A stretch of 7,408 nucleotides of DNA, taken from Loktanella sp. GTDB taxonomy: Bacteria > Pseudomonadota > Alphaproteobacteria > Rhodobacterales > Rhodobacteraceae. Positions 1-5,891 of this stretch are shown here, one piece after another. Location of the stretch: assembly GCA_003551805.1 (NCBI GenBank), contig PUNR01000350.1:1-7408 (forward strand), given 5' to 3'. The first letter of the stretch is position 1, and each line of letters opens with the position of its first letter. The notes below the pieces were generated by a model. That model was not told where the DNA came from and ran no database searches. It saw nothing but the letters and a program-made list of their open reading frames with translations. The position numbers and the translations under genes were made by a program.

Positions 1-1
1 C

Positions 2-385
2 GGTGTGCCACTGTTCGGCAATCAGACGGTCGATGGCAAATGGCATTACCGTGTCGCCACCGGGCCGTTGCGGGGGGTGACGCTGACGGTTTCAGCTGAA
101 ACGGAACGCGCGGTTGTGACCTATCATCCCAGCCTGCTGAACGTGATGCAGGATTTCCTGACCACGAATATGGGCCGCAACGGCCCCTTGGCCGATCGCG
201 AACAGACATTGCAACGCAGCATCGGCACGGAAAACATCGCGCTGGAACGGCTAGGGACAAGGTCAGAGGAATTGCGCGCCCGTTACATGGCGCGCTTTAC
301 CCAGATGGAACAAGTTGTGTCCCAATTGAATTCTACAGCCGATTATCTGACCAATCTGGTCGATGCCTGGAACGCCAGGCGTTAA
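2..385 (+). CDS. fliD: Flagellar filament cap protein FliD (HAP2), C-terminal part only
   Basis: This is the 3' end of a gene that begins before the window; the frame is open from base 2 and stops at TAA 383-385. FliD forms the pentameric cap at the filament tip, where it folds exported flagellin subunits into the growing filament. The last ~35 residues give the family call: an amphipathic helix reading ARYMARFTQMEQVVSQLNST followed by ADYLTNLVDAWN. This matches the usual FliD end, in which a Y-x-x-x-F-x-x-(L/M)-x-x-x-(V/M)-x-x-(M/L)-N-S-T coiled-coil helix is followed by a YL segment and a short tail. About 128 codons are visible, so the N-terminal and central domains are missing. The GTG at 5-7 is an internal valine codon, not a start. 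The gene converges on fliA with 12 bp between the stops. The product is exported through the apparatus that contains the FlhA encoded here. Confidence 0.85.
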   Translation, partial: GVPLFGNQTVDGKWHYRVATGPLRGVTLTVSAETERAVVTYHPSLLNVMQDFLTTNMGRNGPLADREQTLQRSIGTENIALERLGTRSEELRARYMARFTQMEQVVSQLNSTADYLTNLVDAWNARR

Positions 386-411
386 ACCCGCGGCCTGTCA
401 GGCTGCGGGTT
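385..411. terminator. Hairpin between convergent fliD and fliA, possible bidirectional terminator
   Basis: Arms AACCCGCGGCC (385-395) and GGCTGCGGGTT (401-411) pair over 11 positions around a 5-nt loop (396-400). The 392-404 pair is G·U in a plus-strand transcript and A·C in the minus-strand transcript. The hairpin starts on the last base of the fliD stop codon and covers the fliA stop codon (398-400). Neither side has a long T run: the plus side is followed by TTCC and the minus side by TTTAAC. It may therefore be a weak intrinsic terminator or a transcript-end stabiliser. Its position exactly between converging stop codons supports a 3'-end role for both genes. Confidence 0.55.
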
Positions 412-1126
412 CCATACGGGCCAAGATTGCCTCGCGCAGGCGATTGACGGCAGCTTTCTTGATTTGCGACACTCGGCCCGTGGTCACACCCAAGGTGGCC
501 GCGATTTCATAGACGTTCATTTCCTCGACATAATACAGTTGCAGCACCAGCGCCTCGCGTTCGGGCAGGTCGTCAAGGGCTAGGCGCAACAACGCCTTCA
601 TCTGGGATTGGTCCACCGCATCCTCGGCCGAGCTCATGTTGCTGCTGAAAGCCAGCGAATGATCGGTATAAATATCATCCAGACTGTCGATCTGGTTGAC
701 CTGAAACCGCGCTTCCCAATCGGACAGATCCACCTGCGTCATGTCCAGCGCTTGCGCCAGTGTCGCATGGTCAGGATCGTGGCCCAATTGCTGGGTCAGG
801 CGGGCGCGGGTTTTCTCGATCTTCTGGCGCATGCTGATGGTCGCGCGACACAGGTTGGAATTGCGCCGCAGGTAATCAATGATCGAACCGCGCACGCGGA
901 TCGCGGCATAGGCGGCAAAGCTGACACCGTCGCGGACCGAATAGCGTTGCGCGGCATCCACCAACCCCAGATAGCCCGCCTGGATCAGATCGTCGATTTC
1001 GACAAAGCGCCCGACGCGGCCCTGAAAATGCCAGGCCAGACGGCGCACCAGATCAAGATGATCCAGCACACGCTTGTCTGCCGGGTTTTGCTGTTCGGTA
1101 TAGGCTTTTGGGGCAATCATCGGCAT
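398..1126 (-). CDS. fliA: Flagellar RNA polymerase sigma factor FliA (sigma-28)
   Basis: Sigma-28 directs RNA polymerase to late flagellar promoters (flagellin, motor, chemotaxis genes) and is held inactive by FlgM, which is also encoded in this window. The 242-aa product has the size and order of FliA. Region 2 spans about 20-88 and includes EIDDLIQAGYLGLVDAAQRY (43-62) and the A-x-x-R-V-R-G-x-I-x-D-x-L-R helix. Region 3 is about 100-140. Region 4 is about 180-235, with DLPEREALVLQLYYVEEMNV (186-205) and the recognition helix ending GRVSQIKKAAVNRLR (217-231). The frame is open back to 1225, but that extension lies inside flhF. ATG 1126, 14 bp after the flhF stop, is chosen; ATG 1120 is equally possible, and no strong Shine-Dalgarno separates them. 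It is the last gene of flhA-flhF-fliA. The segment after region 2.4 reads NSNLCRATI (89-97) and lacks the W-x-P-R seen there in enterobacterial FliA. Confidence 0.92.
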   Translation of the reverse strand: MPMIAPKAYTEQQNPADKRVLDHLDLVRRLAWHFQGRVGRFVEIDDLIQAGYLGLVDAAQRYSVRDGVSFAAYAAIRVRGSIIDYLRRNSNLCRATISMRQKIEKTRARLTQQLGHDPDHATLAQALDMTQVDLSDWEARFQVNQIDSLDDIYTDHSLAFSSNMSSAEDAVDQSQMKALLRLALDDLPEREALVLQLYYVEEMNVYEIAATLGVTTGRVSQIKKAAVNRLREAILARMEPAA

Positions 1127-1140
1127 GGCTCTGCATCTTT

Positions 1141-2049
1141 TTAAAGGGTAACAGGCTTGGGGGCGGCAAACGGGGGCGGGACAGGATCGAGTCCGTTCAC
1201 CAAACGATCCGGCGCAGAGATCCACAAATGCGGTATCCCCAGATCAGAAAGCGCCGTGAAATCCGCAGCAGCGGGCGGCAGGAACTGCGGCTGCGACAGG
1301 ATCGCGGCCTGCGTTATCTGCCGATAAGGCGTGGCAAGGCTACGCAGGATATCCGCGCGCATACCCGTTGGCAGCACGATCACACCTGCCCCGCGCTTTT
1401 CAGCGCAGGCTACGCGTGCAAACATCGCCGCTTCTCGCGTACGGGCAGAGACGACGACCACCTGCACGCTGTCAGGCGTGGGGTCAGGCAGGTCAGAGGC
1501 AGGGCAAAATCGGGTTTCCATGCCGATCAGATGCGATTTTTGTGCCAACAGGGCGCCGTCGCTATGAGAGCCTGATCCGATAAAGAAAAATTCTACCGGC
1601 TCTGGCTTTGCCGCGGTCCTGCGCAACAGGGCATATTGGATCGCCGCCATGGATTTGCCCGCACCTGCCGGGCCGAAAAGCACCAGACGGCGGGTTGTCA
1701 GCATCTCTTGGCGCAACAGGACAGCGCCAAAGGGCGACGGTGGCATCATCGGATGGTCCGCGCGCAACAGGAAACCGGGCAAGGCCACAGGCTCCGCATC
1801 GCGGGTGGCCCCCAAAGCCGGGCGCACGGGCAGTGGCGCAGGGTCAACAGGCGCTGGCGCGGGCATTGGCGCGGCCACGGCTGTGGCGATAGGGGGCGGG
1901 ACAGCAACGGGGGTTTCATCGCTTGCCACGATTTCCACCTGCCCATCGGCCCAGGTGCTGGACAAAATCAGCGCATCGTCGCCCAGCCGTTTCTGGACCA
2001 GTTCAAGCGCTGTCACACTATCAGGGGCGCGGATGGTGATCGTGGTCAT
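1141..2049 (-). CDS. flhF: FlhF-like SRP-family GTPase, degenerate G domain
   Basis: FlhF is an SRP-type GTPase of the FtsY/Ffh family that recruits early basal-body parts and sets flagellar position and number. This 302-aa protein begins with the family N-terminal pattern: a beta strand, then ALELVQKRLGDDALILSSTW (14-33) and GQVEIVAS. A Pro/Ala-rich linker (about 47-80) follows, as is usual. A P-loop GPAGAGKS is at 126-133. The end, GIPHLWISAPDRLVNGLDP, fits the FlhF closing strand and the P-x-x-x-(V/I)-T-x-G-Q-x-V-P-x-D-L-x-P region. The other G motifs are not recognisable: DTxRxGAxEQL is replaced by GSGSHSDGALL (158-168), the DTAG strand by VVVVSARTREAA (197-208), and TKxDE by LPTGMRAD (226-233). 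Hydrolysis may be weak or lost. ATG 2049 overlaps the flhA stop (ATGA) and has AAGGAA six bases upstream, so translation is probably coupled. A non-FlhF P-loop protein is possible, but the N- and C-terminal patterns and gene order favour FlhF. Confidence 0.8.
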   Translation of the reverse strand: MTTITIRAPDSVTALELVQKRLGDDALILSSTWADGQVEIVASDETPVAVPPPIATAVAAPMPAPAPVDPAPLPVRPALGATRDAEPVALPGFLLRADHPMMPPSPFGAVLLRQEMLTTRRLVLFGPAGAGKSMAAIQYALLRRTAAKPEPVEFFFIGSGSHSDGALLAQKSHLIGMETRFCPASDLPDPTPDSVQVVVVSARTREAAMFARVACAEKRGAGVIVLPTGMRADILRSLATPYRQITQAAILSQPQFLPPAAADFTALSDLGIPHLWISAPDRLVNGLDPVPPPFAAPKPVTL

Positions 2050-4184
2050 GCCGCCATTCCTTCACCATCGCCAAGGGCGGGTTGCGCACCAATACTGGCG
2101 ACCACATCCAGCCTGCGGTTGTCAGGCAGCTCGTTCACGGCAAAGACAATGGCCTGCACGCCATGGCCGCGCAGAAAGCCCGCGAAATTACGCCGCAGCG
2201 GGGCAGAGACGACAATAATTGCCTCTTGCCCTTTGGCGGCCAGCATTTCCTGAGCCTGATTGATCCCTTGCAAGATACGCCCCGTCAGACCCGCATCCAC
2301 GATCAGCCCGGCTGTATCGTGCTGTGACCTTGTCAGCATCTGTTCCAGATCCGCGGCCAGCGTGATGACCTGCACCGCTTCTTTTAAAGGTGCGATCTGT
2401 TGCAACAGTTGCGGTGCTATGGCGGGGCGCAACGCCTCGGCCAGATCGGTGGGGTCGGCGCTGCGCCCGGCAAGGCCTGCCAGTTCTTCAAGAATCCGCG
2501 GCAGATCGGCAATCGGCATCCGTTCGGCCAGCAGCCTGCGCAGAACCGCGACAAGCACATGCAATGGCACCAGCTTTGGCACGACCTGTTCGACCAATGT
2601 GGGTGCCGCACGTTCCAGATTGTCCAGCAATTCCTGCACATCATCCGCGCCGATCAATTCAGCGGCATGCGCGTAAAGTTTCTGGCTCAAATGTGTGGCG
2701 ATCACGGAGTCGGGTTCGATCACGACGTAATCGTCCGCCTCTGCCTCGGTCTGTTGATGCGGCTGTATCCAGATTGCATCCAGTCCAAAGGAAGGATCCT
2801 TTACCTCGATCCCGCGCAGTTTACGGGTGGATCGCGCGCCGGGCAGGGCCAGTTTGCGGTCAGGATAGGCCGTGTCTTCGGCCACGATGGTCTGACGGAT
2901 GCGGATGCGATAGGCATTGGCGGGCAGCGCCATATCATCACGGATCCGCACCCCCGGCACGACAAAGCCCATCGCGCGTGATGCATCCCTGCGGATACCG
3001 GTGATCCGCGACACAAGCGCCCCGCCGGATCCGGCATCAATCAGCGGGATCAGGCCAAAACCGATCTGGATCGTGATTGGCGCATAATCAGTGATATCTT
3101 CGGGGGTGATGGCGCTGGTATCGGGGGTTGCGGCGGCACCTGTCTGCGGCTGTGGCGCAGGCAAAGGCGCGCTGCGCGCCTGTTTGCCTGTGGCTGGGGC
3201 GGCGTCATCGGGGGTGGGACTCTGGTTTTTCCATGCAACTATGCCCGCCCCGGCTGCGGCAGTCAGAAACAACAATGTGGGCATCCCCGGCACCAGCCCG
3301 ATCACTGCCATGACCACCGCCACCGGCGCCCATGATTTGCGCGACAGCACCTGCGTCGCGATATGGCCGGTCATGTCATGTTTCGACGCGACCCGCGTCA
3401 CGATCACCGCCGTGGCGATCGACAGCAAAAGCGACGGGATCTGCGCCACCAGACCATCGCCAATTGACAAAAGCGTATAAACCTCGGCCGCTTGTGCCAT
3501 GGTCAGGCCATGGGTCATGGTGCCGATGATGATCCCGCCGATGATATTGACCAGCAGGATCAGAATACCCGCAATCGCGTCGCCCTTGACGAATTTCGAC
3601 GCGCCATCCATCGAGCCGTAGAAATCCGCCTCTTCGCTGACTTCGGCACGGCGGGCGCGGGCCTGATCGGGGGTCATGAGCCCCGCATTCAGGTCGGCGT
3701 CAATCGCCATCTGTTTGCCGGGCATCGCATCAAGGGTGAAACGGGCCGACACTTCGGACACGCGCCCTGCCCCTTTGGTGATGACCACAAGGTTGATGAT
3801 GATCAGCACCACAAAGACGACAAGGCCAACGGCGAAATTGCCTGCGATGACGAATTTGCCGAAAGCCTCGATCACGCGGCCAGCGGCGGATGCGCCCTCA
3901 TGCCCGCTGGTCAGCACGATCCGGGTCGATGCGACATTCAACGCCAGCCGGAACACGGTGGCGATCAGCAAGACGGACGGAAAGGACGAAAAATCAAGCG
4001 GTCGAAAGCTGTGCAGTGCCACCATCAGCACCAGCAGCGACAACAGGATGTTGAAGACAAAAAACAGATCCAGCAGCACGACAGGCACCGGCAGCACCAT
4101 CATTGCGACGATCGCCAGAATGCCAATGGGCAAGATCATGCTGGCGGCTGTAATCGCCTTGGCAGGGCCGGTTGGGGAAGCCAT
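2046..4184 (-). CDS. flhA: Flagellar export gate protein FlhA
   Basis: FlhA is the large inner-membrane export-gate protein of the flagellar type III secretion apparatus. It couples proton flow to export and binds chaperone-substrate complexes through its cytoplasmic domain. The 712-aa product is close to the family length (about 690-700). The N-terminal ~320 residues hold about eight membrane helices and the FHIPEP signatures: FRLALNVASTR (78-88), GRVSEVSARFTLDAMPGKQM (140-159) running into AIDADLNAGL, and MDGASKFVKGD (192-202) with conserved acidic residues. A low-complexity Ala/Pro/Gln/Thr linker (about 328-365) leads to the cytoplasmic domain, which begins near ITIQIGFGLIPLID. The frame is open to 4502, but everything beyond 4193 is promoter and antisense to the divergent gene. 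ATG 4184 is preferred over ATG 4193 because AAAGGA sits eight bases before it and directly abuts the other. It is the first gene of flhA-flhF-fliA, behind a sigma-54 promoter. Confidence 0.96.
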   Translation of the reverse strand: MASPTGPAKAITAASMILPIGILAIVAMMVLPVPVVLLDLFFVFNILLSLLVLMVALHSFRPLDFSSFPSVLLIATVFRLALNVASTRIVLTSGHEGASAAGRVIEAFGKFVIAGNFAVGLVVFVVLIIINLVVITKGAGRVSEVSARFTLDAMPGKQMAIDADLNAGLMTPDQARARRAEVSEEADFYGSMDGASKFVKGDAIAGILILLVNIIGGIIIGTMTHGLTMAQAAEVYTLLSIGDGLVAQIPSLLLSIATAVIVTRVASKHDMTGHIATQVLSRKSWAPVAVVMAVIGLVPGMPTLLFLTAAAGAGIVAWKNQSPTPDDAAPATGKQARSAPLPAPQPQTGAAATPDTSAITPEDITDYAPITIQIGFGLIPLIDAGSGGALVSRITGIRRDASRAMGFVVPGVRIRDDMALPANAYRIRIRQTIVAEDTAYPDRKLALPGARSTRKLRGIEVKDPSFGLDAIWIQPHQQTEAEADDYVVIEPDSVIATHLSQKLYAHAAELIGADDVQELLDNLERAAPTLVEQVVPKLVPLHVLVAVLRRLLAERMPIADLPRILEELAGLAGRSADPTDLAEALRPAIAPQLLQQIAPLKEAVQVITLAADLEQMLTRSQHDTAGLIVDAGLTGRILQGINQAQEMLAAKGQEAIIVVSAPLRRNFAGFLRGHGVQAIVFAVNELPDNRRLDVVASIGAQPALGDGEGMAA

Positions 4185-4192
4185 GTTGGGCA

Positions 4193-4198
4193 TCCTTT
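4193..4198 (-). promoter_or_regulatory. Ribosome binding site deciding the flhA start
   Basis: The minus strand reads AAAGGA at 4198-4193, followed by an 8-nt spacer and ATG 4184-4182. The other in-frame ATG (4193-4191) shares bases with this motif, so it cannot use it. This places the FlhA N-terminus at MASPTGPAK. Confidence 0.7.
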
Positions 4199-4220
4199 GC
4201 TGGGGTCTTCGCGGATGTCG

Positions 4221-4238
4221 CTGCAAGGATTGTGCCAG
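4221..4238 (-). promoter_or_regulatory. Sigma-54 (RpoN) promoter of flhA-flhF-fliA
   Basis: Read on the minus strand, the sequence is CTGGCACAATCCTTGCAG. It matches the sigma-54 -24/-12 consensus TGGCAC-N5-TTGC(A/T) completely, with the GG and GC doublets ten bases apart. From the known geometry the transcript should start near 4211, about 27 bases before the flhA ATG and upstream of its AAAGGA site. Sigma-54 promoters need an AAA+ enhancer-binding activator; in related flagellar systems this is a FleQ/FlrC/FleT-type protein, not encoded in this window. No activator site was identified. Confidence 0.88.
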
Positions 4239-4262
4239 ATTTTGCGGTGCCTGCGTCCTACG

Positions 4263-4280
4263 CTGGCACGGGCCTTGCAG
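4263..4280 (+). promoter_or_regulatory. Sigma-54 (RpoN) promoter of the flgP-flgT-flgA operon
   Basis: The sequence CTGGCACGGGCCTTGCAG is a full match to the sigma-54 consensus, with TGGCAC at 4264-4269, a 5-base spacer and TTGCA at 4275-4279. The expected start is near 4290, giving a ~23-base leader that still carries the AAAGAGG ribosome binding site of the first gene. It is 15/18 identical to the opposite-strand promoter at 4221-4238. The operon probably runs to the terminator at 7323-7358, unless flgM also has its own promoter. Confidence 0.9.
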
Positions 4281-4300
4281 CCGTGGCAGAGACACTTTCC

Positions 4301-4307
4301 AAAGAGG
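4301..4307 (+). promoter_or_regulatory. Ribosome binding site deciding the flgP-like start
   Basis: AAAGAGG ends five bases before ATG 4313-4315. The frame is open back to 4172, but any earlier start would lie upstream of the expected transcription start near 4290. Only this ATG gives a signal peptide with a lipobox. Confidence 0.7.
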
Positions 4308-4312
4308 TTCCA

Positions 4313-4825
4313 ATGCCCGCCCTGTCCCTGCGCGCCCTAGGCGTGATCCTGCTACTTGCCCCGGTTGCCGCCTGCCAATCCGCGCCACGCGCCGTTGATG
4401 CCCTGCCGACGGGGGCGGACCCGATGACGGTGGAACTGGCGCAGATGCGCGACGCGATGACCGCCCCTGCCCCGATGTCCGCAGCGCCCGAGGTAGTGGC
4501 ATTCACCGGACTTGGCCTTGCGCAAGTGGCCAGTCAGCCGGGCCAGACAATCAACGACAAACGCCTGATGGCCATTCGCGCCGCAAGGATCGAAGCGTTG
4601 CGCGATCTGACCGAACAGATTCACGGCATCCAGATTTCCGCCCACAGCACCCTGCGCGACCAAGTGCTGCTGAACGATCAGGTCGGCGCGCTTGTTGCGG
4701 GTGAAATCCGTGGCGCGCAGACACTGCGCATCACACCCAAAGGCGATGATGGCTACGAAGTTGCCATGGCGCTCAGCCCCGATACCGTGCGCTACATCGT
4801 GCGCGCGGCCCAGATGGGGCGCTGA
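4313..4825 (+). CDS. flgP: FlgP-like flagellar lipoprotein, LPP20 family
   Basis: The product is a 170-aa predicted outer-membrane lipoprotein. Residues 1-20 form a signal peptide ending in the lipobox VAAC, with Cys21 as the lipidated residue. Gln follows the cysteine, so no inner-membrane retention signal (Asp at +2) is present. After a low-complexity stretch, residues about 63-168 show the LPP20 pattern: a GLGLAQV strand, a long helix DKRLMAIRAARIEALRDLTE, then QISAHSTLRDQV, GEIRGAQTLRITPKGDDGYE and VAMALSPD. FlgP proteins of Vibrio and Campylobacter form outer basal-body disk or ring structures around the flagellum. The partner gene flgO is not seen next to it. It is the first gene behind a sigma-54 promoter and is followed after 4 bp by flgT, which supports the flagellar reading. 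The LPP20/FlgP family is well supported; the exact orthology is less certain. Confidence 0.8.
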   Translation: MPALSLRALGVILLLAPVAACQSAPRAVDALPTGADPMTVELAQMRDAMTAPAPMSAAPEVVAFTGLGLAQVASQPGQTINDKRLMAIRAARIEALRDLTEQIHGIQISAHSTLRDQVLLNDQVGALVAGEIRGAQTLRITPKGDDGYEVAMALSPDTVRYIVRAAQMGR

Positions 4826-4829
4826 CGCT

Positions 4830-5891
4830 ATGGCGCGGCTGTTGGTTTTGGTGCTTGCCTTGCTGGCCGCGCTGCCCGTCACGGCACAGGTCGTGCGGAT
4901 CGAGACGACAGGCACCGCCTTTGTCACCGATGCGCAGGATCACGACGCCGCCCGCAGGCGCGCCTTGGCCGATGCACTGATCGCCGCAGCCTTGGCCGGA
5001 GGCGCGCAAATCAATGGTTATTCGGTGTTGTCGCAAGCGCGAATTACGGCGGATGTCACCATGGTGCAATTCGCCGGACGTATCCTGTCGCATCAGGTTC
5101 TGGCAGCAGAACGCTTGGGCGATCAATGGCAAGTCCGCATCCGCGCCGATGTTGGCCCAGCCAATGCCGGGCAATGCACGCCGGGGCGGCGGCTGACGGT
5201 AACAGCGTTGCCACCGCGTTTTGATCTGCGCCCTGATGTGCCTGCTTGGGGTGATGCGCTGGCGCGGCAGCTTGCGCTGGATGTGATGCGCAGCGTCGCC
5301 GCCCATCCGGCAATCACGTTGGACGGCGTGCGCGCCGATCGCATGGCAGCGGACCCCGCTGATCTGGATTATGCTACGCTGATGGCGGGACAAGCCCCGC
5401 AATCACCGTCCAATCACCGAATGGTGCTGGATATTGCGCTGATCCGGCATGGCGGGCAGGTGCAGTTGACGCTGGATCTGGGCTTTGCCGGACCCGATGG
5501 CACATGGACGACGCAAAGGTTCCAGCGCGCAGCCAACCTGCCGCAAGCGGGTGCCGTAGGCTTTGTGACCGGGCAAACGCCGGATCGTGCCGCCCATCAC
5601 CTGACCCGCGATCTGCCCTCTGACGTCACAAAAGCCCTTAGCGCGCTGGCCTGCGATGCGCCAACTGCGCGCATCACAATCGGGCAGAACGGACCAGAGG
5701 TGCCCTTGGGTGCTGCCCATGGCATCAGGCGCGGGATGCTGGCGCTTGTGGGTGCAGGCCAAGACCCGTTCGCGATTTATGAGATAGCGCAGCTTTATGA
5801 CCGGCGCAGCGTCTTGCGCCCGCTTGATCCGGGCCGCAATGCCGCGGCAGATCACGGCGCACTTGTCTATTTCATCGAGGCTGGCCTGTGA
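4830..5891 (+). CDS. flgT: FlgT-like periplasmic flagellar basal-body protein
   Basis: In Vibrio, FlgT forms the H ring around the LP ring and helps assemble the stator-binding T ring. A distant FlgT homologue in Rhodobacter sphaeroides is reported to be needed for rotation. The 353-aa product has a signal peptide (1-19, LPVTA before Q20). The N-terminal domain (20-110) has the GxA.....DHDAARRRALADAL pattern and a G-x-Q-I-x-G-Y segment, matching the start of FlgT and related LPP20-like folds. A middle domain spans about 120-270, and an SH3-like C-terminal domain (about 288-353) has LGAAHGIRRGMLALV and ends GALVYFIEAGL. Cys116 and Cys275 are the only cysteines and could form a disulfide bridge. 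ATG 4830 lies 4 bp after the flgP stop with only a weak ribosome site, suggesting coupled translation. Its stop overlaps the flgA start (GTGA). The name rests on domain pattern, size and position between flgP and flgA. Confidence 0.75.
   Translation: MARLLVLVLALLAALPVTAQVVRIETTGTAFVTDAQDHDAARRRALADALIAAALAGGAQINGYSVLSQARITADVTMVQFAGRILSHQVLAAERLGDQWQVRIRADVGPANAGQCTPGRRLTVTALPPRFDLRPDVPAWGDALARQLALDVMRSVAAHPAITLDGVRADRMAADPADLDYATLMAGQAPQSPSNHRMVLDIALIRHGGQVQLTLDLGFAGPDGTWTTQRFQRAANLPQAGAVGFVTGQTPDRAAHHLTRDLPSDVTKALSALACDAPTARITIGQNGPEVPLGAAHGIRRGMLALVGAGQDPFAIYEIAQLYDRRSVLRPLDPGRNAAADHGALVYFIEAGL
5877..5880 (+). promoter_or_regulatory. Ribosome binding site supporting the GTG start of flgA
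   Basis: GAGG lies seven bases before GTG 5888-5890, inside the end of flgT. The GTG starts a clean signal peptide (MIRALTLVLALLASPLAAD). The next in-frame ATG would remove it. Confidence 0.6.

Noticed and set aside
608..1144. Plus-strand open frame opposite fliA (178 codons)
   Set aside because: It is a shadow of the FliA reading frame, which has clear sigma-factor regions on the other strand; no own signals are visible.
1127..1225. N-terminal extension of FliA to 1225
   Set aside because: It would overlap the 3' end of flhF by 85 bases and encodes a Cys/Arg/Pro-rich stretch unlike any sigma factor start.
1319..1326. GCCGATAA, a sigma-28 -10-like octamer on the plus strand inside flhF
   Set aside because: No TAAA-like -35 element occurs at the right distance and no plus-strand gene follows it.
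1855..1870. Sigma-54-like TGGCGC-N5-TTGGC on the plus strand inside flhF
   Set aside because: It lacks the essential GC doublet of the -12 element and points into antisense sequence with no gene downstream.
1636..2253. Plus-strand open frames opposite flhF and the end of flhA
   Set aside because: They cross the flhA/flhF junction antisense and have Arg/Gly/Pro-rich composition typical of high-GC shadow frames.
3492..4340. Long plus-strand open frame opposite flhA (282 codons, rich in His, Asp and Gln)
   Set aside because: It is the antisense of the highly conserved FlhA membrane domain and runs across the promoter region. Its odd composition is the mirror of hydrophobic codons; it shows no ribosome site and no domain pattern.
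4185..4502. N-terminal extension of FlhA to 4502
   Set aside because: It would cross both sigma-54 promoters and the start of the divergent flgP gene; the FHIPEP family begins near residue 1 of the chosen start, and AAAGGA fits ATG 4184.
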